Origin: Yaniella halotolerans DSM 15476
GTDB lineage: Bacteria; Actinomycetota; Actinomycetes; Actinomycetales; Micrococcaceae
Direction of reading: 5' to 3'
Length of the DNA stretch: 64,000 nucleotides
Assembly (NCBI RefSeq): GCF_000420805.1
Contig: NZ_ATVQ01000001.1
Span: forward strand, 806,001 to 870,000
In this document: piece by piece, positions 16,122-24,076 of the stretch
Numbering within the stretch: the first letter of the stretch is position 1
How the letters are laid out: each line of letters starts with the position of its first letter
Notes under the pieces: generated by a model
What the model saw: only the letters and a program-made list of their open reading frames with translations
The model's database searches: none
Told to the model about the DNA's origin: nothing
Position numbers and translations under genes: made by a program

Positions 16122-17675
16122 ATGACTGACGAATCGTTCCCGGGAAGAATACCCCTCGGTGATTACGATGCGCTGTCGCGTTTCGTGGAGCAAGTTGAGC
16201 ACTGTCTCGAACAAGGCGATCTCCCCGAAGTTGCAAAACTTCTAGAATCCGACATGGCGTCGGCATGGTACGGATTCGAACCGGCAAAAACCGCTGAAAT
16301 GCTCCAACAGATTTCCTCTCAGCTCGACTCATCAAAACCGATCTTGAATGCTGTGATACGACTACTGACCGCTACATCGGCCGGCCAGTTCGATGAGCAA
16401 GAGTATTTGTCAAGCGTAGACTCGGACGACCCCCACGAGATGTTTATGCTGTCGATCTTTCGAATGGCAGACCTACGCCTGCATGGCAGAACAGTTGAGG
16501 CCCTGGAGCAGGCTGACAACCTCGAAGCATACCTGGGGAAAATGCGCCTGCTCCTCGACCCTCAAGACGGCGCCGAGCTCCAGACTGTCATACAAATCGG
16601 TATCTCAGCCATGCTGGCCGGTGACTTCACGGGCGCGCTCACGTCATTCATGCATGGACAAATGCTCTCACTCATCCCCCGGTATGCGTTTTTGACACGT
16701 GACGCCCTGGTCAAGTCAGCTGTCATTCACGCGTGCTTTGGCAATTCAACGACGGCGCGATCGCTCTTACAGCGGGCAGAAAAGATTGCCCGAACTCCGA
16801 GTTGGATCGAAGATCATATCGATGCGCATCGCGATTTCGCGACGATTCTCACCGCAGCAACGACCCACGAAGAAGCACTAGACGAGTTGGAAGCGATCAG
16901 CCTGCACGATATTGGGGAAATGTGGCCCTTCTATATCGTCGCGGTGCACCGCCTATTAGAGGCCTGCGGCCATCATGACGAACTCGATCACAGACTTGAG
17001 ATGTTCGATGCGATGCCCTTCCCCGTCGTGGACCGCGAAGGATTCTCCGGCAGTGTCATTCCACTCAAACGCGCCATGCTTGCCATGAAAACCGGCCGTG
17101 AAGCCGATGCTCAAGTTTTCCTCTGTCGAGCAGACCCGAAGCTGCCCTACACGCGACTGATCGAAACCGCCGGACACATTTATGCGGGGCGAACCCAACA
17201 GGCGTTGAACCAAGCTACCCGCCTTAAGAATGAAACTCGGGGCTTTCGGCTGCTTGAAATTCGTCGCCTCAGCCTTCTGGCGGCCGCCCAGTACCAGTCA
17301 GAAGCAATCGAAGAATGCGTCGAGACGCTATCCATTGCCGCTGGGCTACCTCGTGGCCTCTCCGCGAGAGAGATGGAACTTTTTAGTCCCGAAACCCGTG
17401 AATTAGGTATCGAACGGGTGGCGGCATGGCCTGAAGATACCGGTGGTCCCTCCGCGTTCTTGACTGGTCTGCCTAAACCTGGCCATGCCCTCACGGAGCG
17501 CGAAGTTGAGATTATCGGTCAGCTAGCCCAAGGCTACCGCCGTGCTGACATTGCCAAGAACCTCTACATTTCACTGAACACTCTCAAGACTCAGCTACGG
17601 TCGATCTATCGGAAGCTTGAAGTCTCGACTGCTTCAGACGCTATTGTGGGAGCACAACGTCGCGGGATCATCTGA
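16122..17675 (+). CDS. LuxR-type HTH regulator with helical-repeat body, copy 2
   Basis: A 517-residue paralogue of the gene at 13019. The C-terminal LuxR helix-turn-helix spans about residues 450-517 and ends in RRGII as in copy 1. The central region keeps HDIGEMWPFYIVAVHRL, DELDHRLEMFDAMPFP and GFSGSVIPLKRAM. The body is helical without Walker, receiver or ligand-binding motifs that I recognise. This ATG follows GAGGGACTC and gives exactly the same length as copy 1; the in-frame ATG at 16092 would add ten residues. Many recognition-helix residues differ (YISLNTLKTQ here, GVSPNTVKTQ there), so the two may read different sites or signals. It is followed directly by a second identical tRNA array on the opposite strand. 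Confidence 0.85.
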   Translation: MTDESFPGRIPLGDYDALSRFVEQVEHCLEQGDLPEVAKLLESDMASAWYGFEPAKTAEMLQQISSQLDSSKPILNAVIRLLTATSAGQFDEQEYLSSVDSDDPHEMFMLSIFRMADLRLHGRTVEALEQADNLEAYLGKMRLLLDPQDGAELQTVIQIGISAMLAGDFTGALTSFMHGQMLSLIPRYAFLTRDALVKSAVIHACFGNSTTARSLLQRAEKIARTPSWIEDHIDAHRDFATILTAATTHEEALDELEAISLHDIGEMWPFYIVAVHRLLEACGHHDELDHRLEMFDAMPFPVVDREGFSGSVIPLKRAMLAMKTGREADAQVFLCRADPKLPYTRLIETAGHIYAGRTQQALNQATRLKNETRGFRLLEIRRLSLLAAAQYQSEAIEECVETLSIAAGLPRGLSAREMELFSPETRELGIERVAAWPEDTGGPSAFLTGLPKPGHALTEREVEIIGQLAQGYRRADIAKNLYISLNTLKTQLRSIYRKLEVSTASDAIVGAQRRGII

Positions 17676-17683
17676 AATGCAAA

Positions 17684-17707
17684 TGCCCCGGATGGTTGTC
17701 CGAGGCA
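17684..17707 (-). terminator. Terminator of tRNA array 2
   Basis: On the minus strand, TGCCTCGGA pairs with TCCGGGGCA (one G-U pair) around a six-base loop, followed by TTTGCATTT. It lies 29 bases beyond the tRNA-Phe end and only eight bases past the convergent LuxR-type stop, so it may serve both. Confidence 0.75.
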
Positions 17708-17736
17708 CTTGTTGACAGGTACCTGCCAAATCCGTG

Positions 17737-17809
17737 TGGCTCCGACCGGCATCGATCCGGTGACCTTTCGATTTTCAGTCGAACGCTCTACCAACTGAGC
17801 TACAGAGCC
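17737..17809 (-). tRNA. tRNA-Phe (GAA), copy 2
   Basis: Identical in all 73 bases to the tRNA-Phe at 15456, with anticodon GAA. Last member of the second array on the minus strand. Confidence 0.97.
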
Positions 17810-17864
17810 GAAGCTGTCGCTTCTGGACAAAGAGCCTGTCCAAAAGGACAGGCTCTAAGATCCG

Positions 17865-17938
17865 CGACCCTGACGGGACTTGAACCCGCGACCTCCGCCG
17901 TGACAGGGCGGCGCGCTAACCAACTGCGCTACAGGGCC
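17865..17938 (-). tRNA. tRNA-Asp (GTC), copy 2
   Basis: Identical in all 74 bases to the tRNA-Asp at 15584, with anticodon GTC. The spacer to the tRNA-Phe contains an AGAGCCTGTCC...GGACAGGCTCT inverted repeat (about 17831-17856), which is absent from the first array. Confidence 0.97.
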
Positions 17939-17982
17939 ATAGAGAATCTCTCTACAGTTTCTCATGAGTCATATTCTGACTG

Positions 17983-18055
17983 TACCCCCAACGGGATTCG
18001 AACCCGTGCCGCCGCCGTGAAAGGGCGGTGTCCTAGGCCACTAGACGATGGGGGC
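17983..18055 (-). tRNA. tRNA-Glu (TTC), copy 2
   Basis: Identical in all 73 bases to the tRNA-Glu at 15695, with anticodon TTC. First member of the second array on the minus strand. Confidence 0.97.
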
Positions 18056-18368
18056 AGGACTATCGCTGAGTTTTGAACTCTTTGGCGCGATCGACCTAGA
18101 TCATCATAGACCTAAAGGTTTTCTTAATGCAAATCGAACTACATCAATTGGGTCGACAGCCCCGCCCCTTCCGCAAGGCCCTCTCATCACAGTGAGGGCG
18201 TTAAGCTCAAGGTCACCAGGCATCTTTCTTTGAAAACACTAGTCAGGTTGCAAAAATTAGTGGAAATCTTGTGCAATAACTTGAGTTCCATCAAATGCAG
18301 ACAGAAGCATTTTCCAGTGATATTGTGAGATTCAGCACTGTTAATCCCATGAATCTACGGGAGTTCAG
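18056..18368. other. Divergent region between tRNA array 2 and GntR gene
   Basis: No gene is seen. It carries the promoter of the second tRNA array (18103-18132) and a short GCCCTC/GAGGGC hairpin near 18178-18199. The GntR start at 18369 is preceded by GGGAGTTCAG. Confidence 0.6.
18103..18132 (-). promoter_or_regulatory. Putative promoter of tRNA array 2
   Basis: Read on the minus strand, TTGCAT (18132-18127) and TATGAT (18108-18103) are separated by 18 bases, with the -10 element 48 bases from the tRNA-Glu 5' end. This matches the layout of array 1. Confidence 0.65.
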
Positions 18369-19136
18369 ATGGACAAGCCTGTAATCCCAGAGCTTTTGAA
18401 TGCGATCGAAGACAGCGATGATGAGCAACTGCATGCACATACGCCCACCAGGATCGCAACGGAACTGCGCCGACTCATTTGCCAGGGCAGTTTAGAACCC
18501 GGAGCAAAACTCTCCGAAGAGACCATCGCCGCCGAATTTGAAGTCTCACGAAACACTCTCCGAGAAGCGTTCACCATACTCGTGGGTGAAGACCTCGTAT
18601 TCAAAGTCCCAAATAGGGGCGTATTTGTCATCGACCCAGGAATCCGTGATGTCCAAGAGATTTACCAGGCTCGCAGATTCCTGGAACCGTCTGCGATCCT
18701 CTGGGGCCAACTGACTCCTGAACTCACCGATACGTTGCAGCACGTTGCTGATCAGACCCGCCGCGGCATCGCGCAAGAAAACCTTGAGGCCATTGAGGAA
18801 GCCGACCGAAACTTTCATATAGCCGCCGTCGCCCTAGCAGGATCAACAACCATGTCGCTGGCATTAGAGCGACTACTGACACAACTTGGCTTGGCCTTCC
18901 AGAGCCTCAACATCAGCCCCAGTATCCATGAAGCGTTTGCGCAACAGAACCTGGCAATCATCGCCCGAATACTGGCCGGCGAGCGGATCGACGCATCGCG
19001 AGGCCTCCACCGTTACCTTGGACTCGCTGAAAACATGGTCTTGCAGTACGCACTCCCTGATGGCGAAGTCGTGACCACCAAGCAAATACCCAAACAAGAA
19101 GCCATGACGAACGGGCACGACCTCAGCCCACACTAA
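18369..19136 (+). CDS. GntR-family (FadR subfamily) transcriptional regulator
   Basis: A 255-residue regulator. Residues 25-90 form the GntR winged helix, with ELRRLICQGSLEPGAKLSEETIA, FEVSRNTLREAF and the wing VPNRGVFV. Residues 100-225 are the helical FCD ligand domain, with a metal/effector pocket pattern of D, H and R residues (ARRFLEP, EADRNFHIA and a later histidine). FadR-subfamily proteins usually sense small organic acids. No target operon adjoins it: the tRNA array lies upstream on the other strand and the downstream gene is a cell-wall hydrolase behind a terminator. The target is therefore not known. The C-terminal 20 residues look disordered. Confidence 0.9.
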   Translation: MDKPVIPELLNAIEDSDDEQLHAHTPTRIATELRRLICQGSLEPGAKLSEETIAAEFEVSRNTLREAFTILVGEDLVFKVPNRGVFVIDPGIRDVQEIYQARRFLEPSAILWGQLTPELTDTLQHVADQTRRGIAQENLEAIEEADRNFHIAAVALAGSTTMSLALERLLTQLGLAFQSLNISPSIHEAFAQQNLAIIARILAGERIDASRGLHRYLGLAENMVLQYALPDGEVVTTKQIPKQEAMTNGHDLSPH

Positions 19137-19164
19137 AAACTTTCGTCATAACGGAACGATAAAA

Positions 19165-19194
19165 CAGCGCCTGGAATTCACTTTTCAGGCGCTG
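19165..19194 (+). terminator. Rho-independent terminator after the GntR gene
   Basis: CAGCGCCTG pairs exactly with CAGGCGCTG around a 12-base loop and is followed by CTTTATTT. Confidence 0.85.
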
Positions 19195-19331
19195 CTTTAT
19201 TTCGTGTCAAGCACCAAACACTCTTCTGTGTAACAATTTTATAAATCCCTGATTTCGCGCAGATCCTGATGTTTGCAGGCGTGTCGCGAAAGTTACACGA
19301 ATGTGGTTCATGTAGATCAATGTTTCAAGTG

Positions 19332-19361
19332 TTGCAGTTGTGACAATAGTCCGGATAAAGT
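19332..19361 (+). promoter_or_regulatory. Possible promoter of the NlpC/P60 gene
   Basis: TTGCAG and TAAAGT, separated by 18 bases, lie 72 bases upstream of the GTG start. Chosen by eye from an AT-richer stretch; other positions are possible. Confidence 0.3.
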
Positions 19362-19432
19362 CACTGTTTGTGGTCGAAATGGTTGAAACGAAAACCATAA
19401 AACTGGACTAGCCACAGAATGAGGAAACTATC

Positions 19433-20998
19433 GTGAAGTCACGAAGCATTAAAGGGGCAGCCGCAGGCGTCGCCCTGGTGACGGTCGCAGCAATGTCTGC
19501 CACCGCGATGCCACAAATTTTCTCTGAATCCGACACCTTTTTCGCTGGATCCGACAATCAACGCGACGGCTCACTCACCAAAGTTCCGGATCTTCCTGAT
19601 GAAACCACTGTTGCCGCGGCGAAGGATAACCCTGACGCCCAGGCAAAGTTGCGGGAAGACCTCAAGGAAATCCTTGATAAGAGCAACAAACGCTTAGCTG
19701 AAGTTGAAGGTCAAACACTTTCTGCCAACGAAAAAGCTCGTGAACTCAGCGAAGCTGCAGCCGAGGCTCGTCGAGATGCTGAAACTGCATCACAGCAAGC
19801 CACGCTAGCCACCGAAGAAAATGAACAAGCTCAGAACAATGCCGGGGAAGCCGCTGCGAACATGTATCGCAACGGGGGCTTGAGTACTGAAGAGTTCATG
19901 CTTGGTGATGAAGACGCTCTGCGTGCTGAACAGAATGGTCAGCAAGTATCGGAAAACTTCAACGCTGAAGCTGCAGATGGTGCATACGCGGCATCCGCTG
20001 CTGACTCAGTGTCCGAGAACGAAGCTGAAGAAGCTGAGGCACGGCAAGCAGCTGCTGACAAGGCGGAAGAAGAGGCCGAAGCAGAACGGCGTCGTGTTGA
20101 AGAGCAGGAAGCTCGTGCGCTTGAAGAAGCCGAGCAGCAGGCAGCAGAAGAGCGCCAGCGAGTCGCTGCTGCTCTTGCAGCAGCTGAAGACCTGAGCGAG
20201 CAAGAAGCCGAAGAAGAGACCGAACAGCTTGATGATCAAGTCCGTCGGGCAAACTTCGAAGAGAACATTGGCGTTGCCACCGCTTCGTCCGAAACTTCAC
20301 CAACTAGTACCGAGTCGGTTGAACAGGCACCTGTTACTCCAACAGAAACTGAGAGTGCTTCGCCAACCGAGACCGCGTCCGAGACTGAAGAGCCATCGCC
20401 GACGGCAACCCCGGCGCCGACTGAGACATCTTCGCCTTCGCCGACACAGTCTTCAACTCCGTCGTCCACACCGACACCGACTCCAACTCGGACAGCAACT
20501 CCAACCCGGACGGCGACACCGACCCCAACACCTACCCCGACGCCGACACGTACGGCAACCCCTACTCCAACGCCGACCCCGACTCCAACAAAGACTGCTG
20601 CACCAGCGGCTCCGAGCGGGAACATGTCAGCGGCAACGAGCTGGGCGGTCAATAAGACCAACGAATCGGGCACGTACTACTCGTGGGGCGGCAATGGTCC
20701 GAAAGGTTATGACTGCTCGGGCTTCACCGTGGCAGCATTCCAGCAAGCTGGTAAATCACTGCCACGTACTTCCAGCGCACAGTACGGTGCTGCCAAGAGC
20801 TACGTTTCATTGAGCAACCTGCAGCCGGGCGACTTGGTCTTCTGGTCGAATAACGGTTCTCAATCAGGGGTGTACCACGTCGCGATTTACATCGGTAATG
20901 GCCAGATTGCGCACGCTCGCAACCCGTCAACCGGTATTACGGTAACCGGCCTGCACTACTCGCCATACAACATGCTGAGTGTTGGCGGCCGCTACTAA
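19433..20998 (+). CDS. Secreted NlpC/P60 peptidoglycan hydrolase with coiled coil and Thr/Pro linker
   Basis: A 521-residue exported protein. A signal peptide (about 1-27) precedes a long Glu/Ala-rich coiled coil (about 60-275). Next is a Thr/Pro/Ser-rich linker (about 280-390) built from PTPTPT- and TRTATPT-like repeats. The C-terminal NlpC/P60 domain (about 400-521) has the catalytic triad C428 (YDCSGF), H482 (YHVAIYIG) and H494 (AHARNP). Such enzymes cut peptide stems of peptidoglycan; this layout resembles RipA-type septal hydrolases, whose coiled coil restrains activity. The start is GTG with a GAGGAAAC site. It is alone between a terminator and a strong hairpin. Confidence 0.93.
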   Translation: MKSRSIKGAAAGVALVTVAAMSATAMPQIFSESDTFFAGSDNQRDGSLTKVPDLPDETTVAAAKDNPDAQAKLREDLKEILDKSNKRLAEVEGQTLSANEKARELSEAAAEARRDAETASQQATLATEENEQAQNNAGEAAANMYRNGGLSTEEFMLGDEDALRAEQNGQQVSENFNAEAADGAYAASAADSVSENEAEEAEARQAAADKAEEEAEAERRRVEEQEARALEEAEQQAAEERQRVAAALAAAEDLSEQEAEEETEQLDDQVRRANFEENIGVATASSETSPTSTESVEQAPVTPTETESASPTETASETEEPSPTATPAPTETSSPSPTQSSTPSSTPTPTPTRTATPTRTATPTPTPTPTPTRTATPTPTPTPTPTKTAAPAAPSGNMSAATSWAVNKTNESGTYYSWGGNGPKGYDCSGFTVAAFQQAGKSLPRTSSAQYGAAKSYVSLSNLQPGDLVFWSNNGSQSGVYHVAIYIGNGQIAHARNPSTGITVTGLHYSPYNMLSVGGRY

Positions 20999-21073
20999 CA
21001 CAGGTTCCTCCAGGGGCTCGGAGTCCGGGGAAGTTCTCCGGACCCTTGGAGGCCAAAACTAAATATCGCATAG

Positions 21074-21119
21074 AAACATTCGGGGCGGATAACTCATTGG
21101 TTATCCGCCCCGAATGTTT
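21074..21119. terminator. Strong bidirectional terminator
   Basis: A perfect 20-base stem (AAACATTCGGGGCGGATAAC and its complement at 21100-21119) with a six-base loop, flanked by A and T runs. It lies between the convergent NlpC/P60 and UspA genes. A GC-rich hairpin at about 21007-21052 precedes it. Confidence 0.92.
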
Positions 21120-21133
21120 TTGTGTGCAGCAGT

Positions 21134-22117
21134 TTATATCACAGGATCTTGATCAATCATCGGACCGTACTCATCACGGTCTTCTAGACGAGGGTCCTCT
21201 GCGTACGGAACGATCATGACCGGCCCACGGGCGTGTGCCGCAATACCCTGCGACGTTGAGCCTAAGAGCGCCCCGGTAAAACCGCCCAGACCCCGGGTAC
21301 CGACTACGGTCAGTCGGGCCGATTCTGATTCCGCGACGACAGCATCTACAGGCACCCCGTCAATCACTTCTGATTCGACTTTCAACTCTGGGAAGTGCGA
21401 TTGCAGCCAAGCTACCCCCGCATTGACCTTGTCCCGCAGTTCATCAAACATGGCGCGTTCGTCTACGGTTGATGGCAGCCATTCGACCGCCGAGGAGACC
21501 GGCGCCATCGCGCTCACCACACGAAGTCGGCATGGTGCACCGCGTCGCTGGGTTTCTTCTGCTGCACGCAGCATCGCCACGCGTCCCTGATGGGAACCAT
21601 CAGAGGCAACGACGACTGGCGCATCGGTATCAGCGCGTGATCCTTCAGCACCGCGGGGCACGAGTACGACCGGGCATTTCGCTCGGGCCGGTAGGCCTCG
21701 AGATACTGAGCCGACTAACAAGCCGAGGAAGCCGCCGCGCCCACGCGGGCCAGCGACGAGCAGCTCGGCTTCATAAGAGTAGTCCACCAGGACCGTTCCG
21801 GGGTCGCCGAGTTCGACGGCCGTGCGGATTTCAACATCGGTCTCACCAAGTTCGGCCTTCGTGGCTTCTAAAATTTGGCGGCAAGATTGTGCCAGCGCGG
21901 AATCTTCATGACCACCGGTTGCCGCATCAACGGCAACAGACGGGAAGATCGGCAGTGTATAAGCCGAGACCATGGTGAGCGGCGCGTTGATTCGTTGGGC
22001 TTCTCGAAGTGCCCAGGTTGCGGCTGCCAAGGCTCGTTTGGAACCGTCAACGCCGACAACAACGCCGTGTTTTTTGTGCGTGGTGTTTTCTGGTCTTGTT
22101 GGGTCATGGTCGGTCAT
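21134..22117 (-). CDS. Tandem universal stress protein (UspA family)
   Basis: A 327-residue protein with two UspA domains (about 15-160 and 170-310). The first has GVVVGVDGSKRALAAATWA and the ATP-loop pattern GPRGRGGFLGLLVGSVS. The second has VVVASDGSHQ and GTRGLGGFTGALLGSTS. Both keep the G-x2-G-x9-G(S/T) nucleotide-binding spacing, so both domains may bind ATP. Tandem Usp proteins of this size are common in actinobacteria and are usually linked to hypoxia or stationary phase. The ATG follows an AGGAGGGG site. It is the last gene of a minus-strand run that begins with the thiamine-binding gene at 23995, though 69 bases separate it from its upstream neighbour. Confidence 0.93.
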   Translation of the reverse strand: MTDHDPTRPENTTHKKHGVVVGVDGSKRALAAATWALREAQRINAPLTMVSAYTLPIFPSVAVDAATGGHEDSALAQSCRQILEATKAELGETDVEIRTAVELGDPGTVLVDYSYEAELLVAGPRGRGGFLGLLVGSVSRGLPARAKCPVVLVPRGAEGSRADTDAPVVVASDGSHQGRVAMLRAAEETQRRGAPCRLRVVSAMAPVSSAVEWLPSTVDERAMFDELRDKVNAGVAWLQSHFPELKVESEVIDGVPVDAVVAESESARLTVVGTRGLGGFTGALLGSTSQGIAAHARGPVMIVPYAEDPRLEDRDEYGPMIDQDPVI

Positions 22118-22186
22118 GAAAATCCCCTCCTGGCGGTCGTGGTTACGAAGGTCCTTAAACCCAGTCTAACGCTGAAGTGAGCCGCG

Positions 22187-23080
22187 TTACGGCTTCTCGA
22201 GCGGATCGGTTAAAAGTAACGGTGTGGTTGTCGGGGGCATCCCGGCAATGAAATTTGTGGTCGCCTTCCCCATTCTTGTTTGCGCCGGCAGCGGCTCGGA
22301 ACGCAATGCGGCAGAGAAGGCATCAGCCCCGCCCAGCACAGGGTTCGCCAGTGGGTTCTGCGTTGCCACCATAACGATGTTGCCGCGGCGTCGTCCTTTA
22401 AACATGGTTGCATCAGAAATGAGCGTAACGTGGGCAAATGCGTGCGCCAGTGCAGCCGCTTCAGCACGTGCCGGGTTGAGATTCGGCGGCCCACCATAGT
22501 TGATGACGTAGGCCCCCTCGGTGCCAACAGCCAGGGCTGCGACTTCGGCTGCTTCGACCCCGCTCAGATGGCTGGGTACAACGTGGTGCCCGGCGTCCTG
22601 TTCCACAAACACGTCGCGGATGATGACGTCCCAGCTGTCGGGTCGGGTTTCGGAGAGCACTTGGCCTGCTTCGCCAACCCGCATTTTGACGATGGGTGAG
22701 CGCGGTAGCCCGAAATTATCCCGTGCTAGCTCTGTGAGTTTGGCGTCGAATTCGACCGTGGTGTGCCGGGAATTCGGATACCGGTCGGCACCCCAGCGGG
22801 CAAGGGTCGCTCCCCCACCACCAAGGTGTAGGAATCGCAGCCGTGCCGTGTGTGGGTATCGGAACCCCAGAGCAATAGCGATCCAGCGCATGTATTCAAA
22901 GCCGAGCCGTTGCGGGTCATCGGGGATCAACTGGGAAGATTCCACGCCATTGATTAAGAGCAACCAGGCCCCGTGGGTGAACGGGTCGGGACGGATTTCC
23001 GCGGTGCCCGAATCGATGGCATAGATGCCGGGTTCGATATTGACTGCGGACTGCTTTTGGTTGCGTCGGCTCTTGCTCAT
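22187..23080 (-). CDS. Spermidine synthase-like (PABS-fold) protein
   Basis: A 297-residue Rossmann-fold protein of the spermidine synthase/methyltransferase group. The nucleotide-binding glycine loop is FLHLGGGGATLARWGADRYP, followed by VEFDAKLTELA and a WDVIIRDVFVE segment where spermidine synthases have their DxxD region. In true synthases the catalytic residues bind decarboxylated SAM and putrescine; here the pair is only partly kept. No speD or speA gene is close. Many actinobacterial members are annotated as spermidine synthases without proof. The ATG at 23080 overlaps the TGA of the upstream GNAT gene (ATGA), which argues for this start and for translational coupling. Confidence 0.75.
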   Translation of the reverse strand: MSKSRRNQKQSAVNIEPGIYAIDSGTAEIRPDPFTHGAWLLLINGVESSQLIPDDPQRLGFEYMRWIAIALGFRYPHTARLRFLHLGGGGATLARWGADRYPNSRHTTVEFDAKLTELARDNFGLPRSPIVKMRVGEAGQVLSETRPDSWDVIIRDVFVEQDAGHHVVPSHLSGVEAAEVAALAVGTEGAYVINYGGPPNLNPARAEAAALAHAFAHVTLISDATMFKGRRRGNIVMVATQNPLANPVLGGADAFSAALRSEPLPAQTRMGKATTNFIAGMPPTTTPLLLTDPLEKP

Positions 23081-23640
23081 CTGCGTACCATAGCTTGTCT
23101 TGGCACACCCTGCCACGGCTCGGTGGTGGGATGCACTGCTTTACCCAGCGGTTCGAGTCCTGCCTCGCGCAGGACGGTATCAACCAGGGGCATGTCGCCG
23201 GATAACCAGGCCAGGGCGGGCCGGTCCCCCACTGCATGCTGGATCAAGGTTGCTGCGACGTTGGTATCTTCTGCGGCGTCACTGAGATAGAAAAACCGGA
23301 TCTCGCAGAGCTGTTCTAGCCCGTAAAGCTCGGCAAACTCTGCCGTCTGGTCACTGAGTGATTCAGTGGCATGGATGGTTCCAACGATCGCTCCGCGCAG
23401 GTCTTCTGCCAACCAGATGGTCTCGCCGCCACGGATGCGCGACTGCCAGAATTTCACCTGCTCTGCGATGGTGGCTTCCGCGGTCTCGAAGAAAGCCGCA
23501 TCTTTGAAATCAGCGTAGATGTCGCGCCAGAGGCGGTGTTTGAATTCCACGACCGCTCTGGCATCGGCGATGGCGGCGTCGCGAATATAGTGTTCGGCAC
23601 CGGTTTCGGTGGTGTTTTTGCGGTTGAACGGCCAGATCAC
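23077..23640 (-). CDS. GNAT-family acetyltransferase
   Basis: A 187-residue protein with GNAT features: an N-terminal IRDAAIADARAVVEFKHRLW helix, an EDLRGAIVGTIHA strand pair and an EIRFFYLSDAAEDTNVAATLI segment corresponding to motif A, though the usual Q/R-x-x-G-x-G/A loop is replaced by DAAEDTNVA. The acetyl-CoA site may therefore be degenerate or atypical. The substrate is not known. It starts with GTG and overlaps the spermidine-synthase-like gene by four bases, so the pair is probably co-translated. Confidence 0.7.
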   Translation of the reverse strand: MIWPFNRKNTTETGAEHYIRDAAIADARAVVEFKHRLWRDIYADFKDAAFFETAEATIAEQVKFWQSRIRGGETIWLAEDLRGAIVGTIHATESLSDQTAEFAELYGLEQLCEIRFFYLSDAAEDTNVAATLIQHAVGDRPALAWLSGDMPLVDTVLREAGLEPLGKAVHPTTEPWQGVPRQAMVRR

Positions 23641-23647
23641 AGTCGAG

Positions 23648-23995
23648 CTACTCTGGGCTATCGAGCAGTTGGTTGACGCGGGTGATCTTTTCGTCGAGCT
23701 GATCGCTCTTGGCGTCGCGGATATCGGCTTTCATGGTAATCGAAATCCGAGCACCGTACGGGCCCACGGCCTCGACACACTGTTTCAGCACGCCCATGAC
23801 CTCATCCCATTCACCCTCAATTTCGGTGAACATCGAGGACAGCCGATGCGGCAGCCCCGACTGCCGGACGACGTTGACTGCCGCGGCAACAGCGCGGGCT
23901 ACGGAGCCGGTTTCGGCGTCCTCAGGGGAGTTGGCGGCAGCGTGGGGGCCGAGCTCGCCGACACCGGATACAGAAATGGAAAAAGCTAAGATCAT
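23648..23995 (-). CDS. MTH1187/YkoF-type thiamine-binding protein
   Basis: A 115-residue protein of the MTH1187 (DUF77) family, which forms ferredoxin-like tetramers that bind thiamine or similar molecules. Family marks are the opening MILAFSISVSG strand, GLPHRLSSMFTEIEGEWDEVMGVL and ARISITMKADIR. The ATG at 23995 is chosen because it opens the family's first strand; an upstream in-frame start would add 20 residues that have no counterpart. It is the first gene of the minus-strand run with the GNAT and spermidine-synthase-like genes, seven bases upstream of the former. It lies 81 bases from the divergent pta start. Confidence 0.82.
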   Translation of the reverse strand: MILAFSISVSGVGELGPHAAANSPEDAETGSVARAVAAAVNVVRQSGLPHRLSSMFTEIEGEWDEVMGVLKQCVEAVGPYGARISITMKADIRDAKSDQLDEKITRVNQLLDSPE

Positions 23996-24076
23996 GTTCC
24001 CATCGTAATCCTGTCTAGTCAGCCCGACTATAGTGAGTTGCGGTGCAATGACCATTCTTCGGAAGGGAAATCAACG

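Noticed and set aside
15456-18055. tRNA-bounded integrative element (duplicated tRNA ends as attachment sites)
   Set aside because: The block between the duplicated tRNAs contains only a LuxR-type gene. No integrase, excisionase or other mobility gene is present, and entire arrays are duplicated rather than a tRNA 3' end.
19202-19432. c-di-AMP (ydaO) riboswitch upstream of the NlpC/P60 gene
   Set aside because: Such leaders often precede cell-wall hydrolases in actinobacteria, but no GGGGGAACC-like core was seen here.
20229-20813. Long alternative frames in the NlpC/P60 repeat region on both strands
   Set aside because: They are shadows of the low-complexity Thr/Pro linker, with arginine/valine-rich repetitive translations and no ribosome sites.
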